Shown here: one piece after another, positions 57,077 through 64,000 of the stretch | Numbering within the stretch: the stretch's first letter is position 1 | Layout: the number at the start of each line of letters is the position of its first letter | Origin: Haloimpatiens massiliensis | GTDB lineage: Bacteria; Bacillota; Clostridia; Clostridiales; Clostridiaceae | NCBI RefSeq assembly: GCF_900184255.1 | Contig: NZ_LT854637.1 | Location: 183,963-247,962, forward strand | DNA length: 64,000 nucleotides | Reading direction: 5' to 3' | Translations under genes and position numbers: made by a program | Notes under the pieces: generated by a model | Databases searched by the model: none | The model's input: the letters and a program-made list of their open reading frames with translations, nothing else | Told to the model about the DNA's origin: nothing

Positions 57077-58630
57077 ATGGAAAAAAACGTTTATTTTAAT
57101 TATTTAAATAAATATAAAATTAGAATATTAATTATGATGGTATTATGTATTTTACTAACAGTTACATCATTATTGAAGCCTTATATAATTTCAAATTTTT
57201 TTGACTTACTAACTAATAACCTTAGAGATACAAAAAAGGTAGTGAACAATATATATTTACTAATTTTAATTTGGATGAATCAAATAATCACAGGATATTT
57301 TTTTAATATGGAAAAGATAAAATTAGATAGCAAATTTATGTTTAATATATTATCTAATGTTATAGAACATTTAAAAGTAATTCCCTATTCTGAATATATA
57401 AAACTAGATAGCGGTTATTTATGTGATAGATTAGTTTCAGATGCCTCAGAAATTTCAAATTTTATTATTGAAAATATATTTGAGGTGACTATTAATATTC
57501 TTTCTATAACAATTTCTTATTTTATGATATTTAAAATATATTTTTTATTTGGATTAATACTTTTGCCTATGTTTTTAATATATAGCATGCTATATATTTT
57601 TTTTAAAGAAAAGATATATTTAAGTAATTATACATATACAGATGAACACAGCAAATTTTTTTCAAAATTAATTCGTGAATTAAAAAATATAAAATCAATA
57701 AAAATCAATAGTTGGCATAAAGAGAGTAAAAATGAGTTATATAATGCTTTTGTTTTGTTGTTTAATAAAGGAGTCAATTTTTCTAAAATTTCATATATGT
57801 ATTCTAATGTTCAAAATGTAGTTACCTTTAGTTCTAATATAGTAATTTTATTATATGGTGTTTCACTGGTTGAAAAAAATATCATAACTATAGGTAAACT
57901 CATAGTTTTCAACTCTTTTTTTAATGTAATAATATCTGGCATTAATTATTTCTTATCACTTAGTCAGCAATATCAACAATATCTTGCGTCTAAGAATAGG
58001 ATTGATAAATTATTATTAATAAAGGAAGAGATTATTGGAAATGTTACTTTAAAAGAAGTAGAAGATTTACAAATAAGAAATTTATCTTTTTATTATGAAA
58101 AAGAAAATCAAATAATTAAAAATTTGAATTATAAATTTAAAAAAGGAAAAATATATTGTATTTGTGGTAAAAATGGAAGTGGAAAAAGTACTTTATTTGA
58201 TCTTTTATTAGGGCTATATGACAATTATTCTGGAGAGATTTATATAAATAGTACAAATTTAAAATATATAAATTTATATAATTTTAGAAAAGAAAATGTT
58301 TCTATTTGTCAGCAAGAGCCTGATGTTTTTAGTTATACTATAAATAAAAATAAAAAAAATAGTTATTTTAACTGTATTTTTAATAATTATAAAAATTTAT
58401 CTGGAGGGGAAAAGCAAAAGAGTGCTTTAAATATGTGTTTGAATAAAAAATTTGATATATTACTGTTAGATGAACCTTCATCAGCTTTAGACAAGGATAG
58501 TGTAAAAAAATTGAAACAAATTCTTAAAAAGTTGAAGAAAAATTCTATAATAATTGTAATAACTCATGATCGTGAACTTATAGAAAATGCAGATTATATT
58601 ATTAATATAGGGGATGTTATTAATAAATAA
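57077..58630 (+). CDS. ABC exporter with fused membrane domain
   Basis: A 517-residue protein with an N-terminal transmembrane domain (about six helices, residues 15-300) and an ATPase domain. Walker A is GKNGSGKST (~363), the Q-loop ICQQEPD (~412), the signature LSGGEKQKS (~440), Walker B ILLLDEPSSALD (~463) and the H-loop VITHD. Only about 28 residues separate Q-loop and signature, where typical exporters have nearly 60, so much of the helical subdomain is missing. There is no C39 peptidase domain. It should export the six-cysteine peptide or give immunity to it (inference). ATG 57077 follows GGAGG. Confidence 0.83.
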   Translation: MEKNVYFNYLNKYKIRILIMMVLCILLTVTSLLKPYIISNFFDLLTNNLRDTKKVVNNIYLLILIWMNQIITGYFFNMEKIKLDSKFMFNILSNVIEHLKVIPYSEYIKLDSGYLCDRLVSDASEISNFIIENIFEVTINILSITISYFMIFKIYFLFGLILLPMFLIYSMLYIFFKEKIYLSNYTYTDEHSKFFSKLIRELKNIKSIKINSWHKESKNELYNAFVLLFNKGVNFSKISYMYSNVQNVVTFSSNIVILLYGVSLVEKNIITIGKLIVFNSFFNVIISGINYFLSLSQQYQQYLASKNRIDKLLLIKEEIIGNVTLKEVEDLQIRNLSFYYEKENQIIKNLNYKFKKGKIYCICGKNGSGKSTLFDLLLGLYDNYSGEIYINSTNLKYINLYNFRKENVSICQQEPDVFSYTINKNKKNSYFNCIFNNYKNLSGGEKQKSALNMCLNKKFDILLLDEPSSALDKDSVKKLKQILKKLKKNSIIIVITHDRELIENADYIINIGDVINK

Positions 58631-58915
58631 ACTTTATAATTTTGCAAGTTAAAAAATATATTTATTAAAGTTATTAAATATATAAGTAATCAATAGAATG
58701 TATTATGGTTATAAGAATTGGATACTTAATCTATAATTATTTTTAGTAGATATGAGTATAATTAATAAAAAACTAAATAGTTAAAGTAAAATGATTCCAA
58801 TTTTTATTAAGCGTAGCTTGTTAAGATAAATTTGAGCTAGGAATTGATAATAAAAAAGCAAAAAAGGGGTAAGCTACTTCTCTAGTAAATTTTAATGTTA
58901 AAAAATATATTTTAA

Positions 58916-60097
58916 TTAAGCAGTTCTTTTTAATCCCGATAGGGATTTGGATTTATCTACACCACCAGCTTTTATAGCAGCAAGCACAATGTTTAAAAGG
59001 CAAATGTGTCCAATGGTATTTAGGTTAGTAACAGAGTTAATATTTTTAACATAAGCTTGTTCGGTATTAAGATTTTTCCACCTAGAATTGTATCTTTCAG
59101 ATTCAGTTCTAAGACCATATGTTTTTTAAAAAAATATAGAATCAAGATTTATAGAAGCTCTATAATCAGTATGAATGCTTATTTATTTTACACAACCTCT
59201 ATTCATTTTGCCATTAAAATATTTTTCACGTTTACATGGACGCGATGAATCATCTTTTGATTTTCTATAAGGACAACAAAATTTTTGCTTAATATAAGAA
59301 TCAAAATATTGTTTACCATCTTTGTGCATGGCTAAACCGCAATCACATATTATATTCCCTTTAGATGTTAAAGTCTTTTTCTTAGTGCCGCGTTTATTTA
59401 AGGCAATAAAGGCGTGAACTTTAAGTATATTACGAATAAAATCATGATTTTGCTTTGAGTCATAACCTTTATCAGCGATAATATAACTACTGTTAAGTGA
59501 AAACCATTCATTTGTAGCAGTAGGAATTTTTATAAGAGTAGAAATTTCATTAATATCTGCAGTTGTAGTAAATTTGGCAATAGGAAGACCCGATATAACA
59601 TCACAAATAATGTGGTGTTTATAACCTCAGTAAAAATTATAAAATTTCGTTGATTTATTGGATTTAACAGGAGCAGCGTCAACGGCTACAAAGTTATTAT
59701 CAATAAAACCTAACTCTTTAAGGAGAGTAACTTGATTTTTCATAATTTCTTTAATATAAGAGTTAGAAAGATTTTTTATAAATCTTTGAAAAACATAGTA
59801 TGAAGGCAAAGGCTTTAAAATATTGAAACTGCAAAGCTGCGCTATAATTAAATTATTTTCTAAAAAATTTTTAAGGTCAATAATTTGAGCAAACTTTTCA
59901 CATTTTATAACAATAAATTCTCTAAAAAGGGTATTTCGTGAAAAGCCTGTAGCGCCGTATTTAGAAGGCACCCTATCGGGTAATGAAGATAAATCAAGGT
60001 TATCAAAAATTTTTGTATAAAAATTGATAAGTTTTTGGGAAATAAAAAGTTCAATTATATTAAAGATTTCTTGACGTTGATACATAGGGATTTTCAC
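58916..60097 (-). pseudogene. DDE transposase (IS1182/IS4-like) with three nonsense codons
   Basis: A single frame of 394 codons from ATG 60097 to the stop at 58916 with three internal stops: TGA where Trp is expected (FYNFY, stop, GYKHHIICDV), and two TAA codons near the end (GCVK, stop, ISIHTDY; SIFF, stop, KTYGLRTESE). Recognisable parts are YQRQEIFNIIELF, VAVDAAPVKSN (first Asp), YIIADKGYDSKQNHDF (second Asp) and ESERYNSRWKNLNTEQAY (Glu region). No frameshift is present, so decay is recent. The stretch 58631-58915 before it shows no gene. Confidence 0.8.
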
Positions 60098-60117
60098 CTT
60101 ATTGTTTTTATATTATG

Positions 60118-60257
60118 TGTGATAATCTAGTATAATTCGACAAAAATGTAGAGAGATCCCATGATATATATATTTGAGTGATTAAAAAAATTAGCCCTAA
60201 TGAGCTCGTGATATTAACCCCTCAGAGTTATGCTCAAGGCTATTATTTTTAGAATTA
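60118..60257 (+). repeat. Duplicated leader sequence, copy 1
   Basis: About 140 bases from TGTGATAATCTAGTATAATT to AAGGGGGTGATAAAAA are similar to 63800-63939, including a TATAAT box, TATATTTGAGTGATTAAAAA, TTAGCCCTAATGAGCT and the final GGTGATAAAAA ribosome-binding region. Copy 2 is followed by a secreted-protein gene; after copy 1 no gene remains. Confidence 0.6.
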
Positions 60258-60421
60258 AGGGGGTGATAAAAACTTTTAATTAATAGGTTTGAGGTGTGTG
60301 AATTAAATTATTTGGGTAAAGGTTAAGATTATTTTACATTTTGAAAATCTGCAAAATATACAAAACTATAATAGTGCATCTTATCTTAAATAATTTTACA
60401 GTTAAATAACTAAACAGATTC

Positions 60422-60508
60422 CTAAGCTATTTTTAATAACTCAAAAAATTCTTCTAATGACTTTCCATTAGAAATTGCTTTATAAAATATATATTGTTTT
60501 CGATTTTG
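60422..60508 (-). pseudogene. DDE transposase C-terminal remnant
   Basis: The minus strand encodes QNRKQYIFYKAISNGKSLEE and FFELLKIA before TAG, the typical last residues of an IS4/IS1634-type transposase (GKSLEEFF-LLK). Nothing more of it remains. The rest of the gap 60258-60743 shows no gene. Confidence 0.45.
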
Positions 60509-60743
60509 CTAAATCTTTATTGACTAATTTATACCTAGTATTAAAGTGACAGCAGCAATTAGAATATAATGTGCAATAAGTATAACTTATTATAATTATT
60601 GTGAAGTATATATTGATATACTTTTCACTTTTTATTTGGTATCTATCTTTGCAATCTTTAAAAAATAGTTCAATAATCCAGCTGCCAGTATATTTAGATA
60701 CAAAATTTTATAGTTTGTATTTATATTGTACCTTATGCTACTT

Positions 60744-61757
60744 TCAAAGCTTAAAAATAGCTTCAAGAGGTAAATTATCTTTTGCAGATTCATAAACCCA
60801 TTGAATGTTATCTCTTTTAAATTGATCTCTGCAAATTATTAAGCCTTTTCCGAAGGAATCATTAGCGTCCTCTTGAACTGAATAATAAATATATGTCAAA
60901 GAAATTAGAAATGATAATCTATCAAGAGATTTTGTAGAGCTTACTTGATAAGTATTAAGTCCAAGATTGTTCTTTGTCTGCCTAAAAAATATTTCAATAG
61001 GCCAACGTTTACTGTAACAAGGCAAACATCATCCTTTTGAATATACTGGGAAAAATTATGAACTTGAATACCAAATCCTTTCGGATAAATAACTTGGTTA
61101 GTTTTTAATGCACCAATAAGATGATAAAGCTTTTTGAAATGAGCATTTACAACGTTTTTGTTGGTAAAGCATGAATCACACAATCCGTAGGCTGCGCCAT
61201 TAGGTGAAGGAAGACTCGCTACTATTTGACAAATCATTTCTATTTTGCTTTTTTAAACTTTTTTTATAATGCTTAATAGAATAGGGTGAAATTTTTTTAC
61301 CACAGGAAAGCATGGTTGTAAGTAATTGATGTCCCAAAACTTTTTTACCTTTTAAATGTGAATGATGAAATCCTATTTCCTAAATTGTGTTTTTAGCCTT
61401 TGACGAGGGCTTAGTTTTTTCAGCAATAGTATCATCATAAATTGCAAATATAGGTAAATCAGTTGATGATTAATATTCATAAATGGAACTTACAATAAAT
61501 TTTCTAATGTCTTTCCATGCAAAATTAATATTCCAAACACCTTCACTTAAAAATTTACCAAAGGTTGTTCTATTACAATTAGCAAGACTTAGTAAGACAA
61601 TATCATTTATTGTTCCTTTGTGAACCTTTTGGGTAGAAACTTTTATAAATTCTCTAATATGCTTTAATATAGGTTTTGAGAAGTATAAAAAGAATCCAAT
61701 GTTAAATAAAAACTGGCTTATTGGTGATTTCTTTCATAAAATACTTTTATGAAACAT
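60744..61757 (-). pseudogene. IS701/IS4-like transposase, decayed
   Basis: Pieces of one transposase in several frames, in correct order: LKHIREFIKVSTQKVHKGTI near the start, IFAIYDDTIAEKTKPSSKAK (first Asp), LCDSCFTNKNVVNAHF (second Asp), LIGALKTNQVIYPKGFGIQV and, in a shifted frame, KRWPIEIFFRQTKNNLGLNT (Glu) with the C-terminus. It is related to the intact transposase at 62426-63667. At least two stops and two frameshifts make it non-functional. Confidence 0.75.
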
Positions 61758-61881
61758 ATGTTTCACTCCTGTTATTAAAGTTTTTGTGCAAATTAATTTA
61801 TACAATAAAATGTGAAGTTTGTCTCTATTTTTTATAATTTTTTAACTGTAAGCTTATGTTGAGAGATTTTCGCAACTAAAG

Positions 61882-62133
61882 TTAAAAAATATATATAAGA
61901 ATTAATGATTTATCTAAAGAAATAAATATCTTTAATGAGCAATCATTTTGAAAAGATTTTTTTAGATAAATAACTTTATTAGTTTTTAGAACTTCAATAT
62001 AGTTGTAACCAGTTTTCACGAAGCTATTAAAAATAGTTTTACAATTATACCAACTATCACACACAACGTAACTTACATTTTCAGGTTTAGGCAGATTTGT
62101 AATTAAATTTTTAGTTAACTCTATTTTACTCAT
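61882..62133 (-). pseudogene. IS701/IS4-like transposase middle fragment
   Basis: An 83-codon frame encodes KIELTKNLITNLPKPENVSY, VVCDSWYNCKTIFNSFVKTG and LKTNKVIYLKKS, which matches the middle part (second Asp region) of the transposase at 62426-63667. Both ends are missing. It is a second, separate remnant of that family. Confidence 0.65.
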
Positions 62134-62176
62134 AGATTCTTTGTCATAAATATCTATGGAGTACGGAAGAAATAAA

Positions 62177-62371
62177 CTATAACACGAAAGTAAGAAAACT
62201 AAATTTCATGTAAATAATAGATGCTAAAAGTATAATTTGAAAAAAGTAGATTTTGATTATAAGATAATTTATTGGGCACTTGACATAGATCAAGATTATA
62301 AAAAACTTTGTATGAAAATTGATAAGTTTATTTATGTAAAAGATTTCTTGACGCTGGTAGATGGAAATCAT
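62177..62371 (-). pseudogene. Transposase N-terminal fragment, same family as 58916-60097
   Basis: The start reads MISIYQRQEIFYINKLINFH, similar to MKIPMYQRQEIFNIIELFIS in the element at 58916-60097 with a short deletion, then degenerates (only FHTKFFIILIYVKCP still aligns). The preceding bases on the minus strand are similar too. It is a decayed end of a second copy. Confidence 0.55.
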
Positions 62372-62425
62372 CCTTTATTCTTATTTCTTTAAATGAGCAA
62401 AAACACTTACATTATTTTACATTAC

Positions 62426-63667
62426 TTAAGCACACTTATTGTGTGATAATTTAAGAGTATCAAAAATAGCATTTAAACTAACTCCTTTTTTATATTGAGA
62501 ATATACCCAAGCAATTACTTCTTGTTGGGATTGTTTACGAGCTATTTTTAAACCTTCTCCAAATTTAGAACAATCTGTGCTTATGCAACAAGTACAATAA
62601 AGATAAGTCAATTGAGTTAAAATCCAAAATCTCTTTATGGCTTTTTCACCACGAACTTGATAATTATCAAAACCTAATTCCATCTTATTTTGACGGAAAA
62701 ATACTTCAATTGTCCAACGTTCACGGTATTGAAAAAGTATTTCTTCTGTTGTGAGATTTATATCTGTTGATATAAAAGATTTTAATGCTTTTTCATTATA
62801 GAGAGCTTCTTTAGGATAACTAATAAGAATTACAACATTTTTAAAACCATTGATTTTGCCCTCATATCTATAAACATAGTAAGAGTGCTTATTCACTGTT
62901 ACGAGGTGAAAGTCTTCCTTGTTTATAGTTTTGGCAAAACCATTAATTTTATGATTCATGCGCGAGCATTTTGGGTATATAATTCTATTAGTTTTTAACG
63001 CTCCTATATATTCAAAGCCTTTTGCCTTTGCTGTTTTTATAATTATTTCAGCACTATACCAACTATCCCCTAAGACGAAACCTTGAATAGGTGGTTCGGG
63101 TAATGAAGATATTATATTTACAGCAATATTAATCTTAGTAAATTTTTTATTGTCTTTATCGACTTTAGTCTTATCATAAAGCGTTAGCTGATAAGGAATT
63201 GTAACATCGCCACATTGTAGTAAAGCACCTACAACTTGGTGTCCATAGACTTTTTTATTTTCTAAATGTGATTGATGAAATTGACACTTTTCTATAGGAT
63301 TTTTAGCCCGTGACGAAGGCTTTGTCTTCTTACAGATAGTATCATCAATAATCACATAAATAGGCTTTCCTGTATCACGAGATAACTGCCAAATTTTATT
63401 AACTGCGAACTTTTGTAATGCTCTCAAAATATAATCTTCATTCCATGGGCTTTTGGATAAAAATTGACCTATGGATGTTCTATAAGTACTCTGATAGCAA
63501 CTTTCAGCTATATGAATAACTTTGCCATCATACCCACGACCTACGGATGCAAAGATAAATTCACAAACATGTTTTAATTGAGGCAGTGTTAAATATAATG
63601 ATAATCCAAGTTTAATTATGAAATTGTTAATCTCTTTATTATATGGTATATTATTTTCTGTAGACAT
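62426..63667 (-). CDS. IS701/IS4-like DDE transposase
   Basis: A 413-residue transposase that looks intact. The first Asp lies in PIYVIIDDTICKKTKPSSRA, the second in FVLGDSWYSAEII and the Glu in YRERWTIEVFFRQNKMELGF. The ATG at 63667 is preceded on the minus strand by AAAGGATGAA. Two decayed relatives (60744-61757 and 61882-62133) lie just downstream, so this family has inserted or duplicated here repeatedly. Terminal repeats were not clearly found. Confidence 0.85.
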   Translation of the reverse strand: MSTENNIPYNKEINNFIIKLGLSLYLTLPQLKHVCEFIFASVGRGYDGKVIHIAESCYQSTYRTSIGQFLSKSPWNEDYILRALQKFAVNKIWQLSRDTGKPIYVIIDDTICKKTKPSSRAKNPIEKCQFHQSHLENKKVYGHQVVGALLQCGDVTIPYQLTLYDKTKVDKDNKKFTKINIAVNIISSLPEPPIQGFVLGDSWYSAEIIIKTAKAKGFEYIGALKTNRIIYPKCSRMNHKINGFAKTINKEDFHLVTVNKHSYYVYRYEGKINGFKNVVILISYPKEALYNEKALKSFISTDINLTTEEILFQYRERWTIEVFFRQNKMELGFDNYQVRGEKAIKRFWILTQLTYLYCTCCISTDCSKFGEGLKIARKQSQQEVIAWVYSQYKKGVSLNAIFDTLKLSHNKCA

Positions 63668-63799
63668 TTATATTCATCCTTTGTTTATGTTTTCTGACAG
63701 AAATATAATACACTAGGATATTATGAATGTCTATTTTTATTCCATAATTTGTTATGAAATTTGCTCATTTAAAGCTTATTTATATTAGGTGTATTAATA

Positions 63800-63939
63800 T
63801 ACTATAATTAGAATAAAATGTGACAAAATCCTATTATGTATATTTGAGCAATTAAAAAATTAGCTTTACTGGGCTAATAATATTAAGACCTTGGAATTAT
63901 GTACAAGCTTAATAAGATTATTTAGGTGGTGATAAAAAT
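63800..63939 (+). repeat. Duplicated leader sequence, copy 2
   Basis: Similar to 60118-60257: ACTATAATTAGAATAAAATG, TATATTTGAGCAATTAAAAA, TTAGCTTTACTGGGCTAATA and GGTGGTGATAAAAAT before the ATG at 63940. The TTAGC/GCTAA arms can pair. It is the promoter and leader of the following gene; I recognise no known riboswitch. Confidence 0.6.
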
Positions 63940-64000
63940 ATGAAAAAAAGGTTATTGTCAGTATTAGTAGTTTTATTAATATGTTTAAATTTTGTAGGAT
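63940..64000 (+). CDS. Secreted protein, N-terminus only (partial)
   Basis: Twenty codons before the window ends: MKKRLLSVLVVLLICLNFVG, a clear signal peptide with a positively charged start and hydrophobic core. GGTGGTGA precedes the ATG at seven bases. What follows is outside the window, so the product cannot be named. Confidence 0.7.
   Translation, partial: MKKRLLSVLVVLLICLNFVG

Noticed and set aside
59057..59248. A 63-codon plus-strand frame
   Set aside because: It is antisense to the decayed transposase at 58916-60097 and has no ribosome-binding site.
63800..63939. Known riboswitch (such as cyclic di-GMP) before the secreted-protein gene
   Set aside because: I could not find the conserved core of any class that I know; only the duplication and a small hairpin are supported.
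1..64000. CRISPR array or tRNA/rRNA genes
   Set aside because: No regular short direct repeats with unique spacers, no tRNA T-loop plus CCA-like clusters and no rRNA core sequences were seen.

Overview
The window is AT-rich chromosomal DNA from an anaerobic, spore-forming Clostridium, probably of the C. botulinum/sporogenes type. Supporting signs are strongly A/T-biased codons with TTG and GTG starts, a cotJABC spore-coat operon, a ferredoxin-type [FeFe] hydrogenase, many radical-SAM enzymes, and an IStron (group I intron joined to an IS605-type tnpB). The species is an inference.

Layout. (1) 1-3780: the end of a radical-SAM RiPP cluster of the CXXX-repeat type. It holds an ABC exporter (cut by the window edge), a small subtilisin-like protease, a 709-residue radical SAM/SPASM enzyme with a large second half, a small modification protein and a precursor with eight cysteines at exact four-residue spacing. 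(2) 4.3-18.1 kb: a tandem array of four paralogous ~840-residue FtsX-type permeases without their own ATPase, the fourth stopped by one nonsense codon. A BcrA-like ATPase, an ABC-2 permease and a decayed second ABC-2 permease follow. A ~165-bp terminator-plus-leader block is repeated between the units. (3) 18.2-24.4 kb: an AAA-ATPase/nuclease-like protein, helD on the minus strand, and an IStron whose TnpB has lost its catalytic core and which carries a MITE-like element. (4) 24.6-36.2 kb: nitroreductase, a two-component system beside an ABC-2 drug-type exporter, an M20 amidohydrolase, a radical-SAM/DNA-metabolism gene pair and a DMT transporter. (5) 36.6-43.3 kb: cbiZ, cotJABC, and the riboflavin operon ribD-ribE-ribBA-ribH behind a good promoter and an FMN riboswitch. 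(6) 43.6-51.3 kb: IS110, a small membrane-anchored protein, a group-B-like [FeFe] hydrogenase, then broken IS91, IS256, IS66 and another DDE element. (7) 51.5-58.6 kb: a second RiPP-like locus with a six-cysteine peptide, a radical SAM/SPASM enzyme and an ABC exporter, separated by an intact IS701-like element. (8) 58.9-64 kb: decayed and intact transposases, ending in the first codons of a secreted protein.

The most interesting points are the two radical-SAM peptide loci and two families of palindromic repeats. Each family has a copy whose edge supplies the last codons and stop of a housekeeping gene (ribH and the M20 hydrolase). The FMN riboswitch should turn off the rib operon when FMN is plentiful. 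The RiPP genes should act together to make, cross-link, export and trim a cysteine-rich peptide. All functions were read from sequence motifs; no database search was run.
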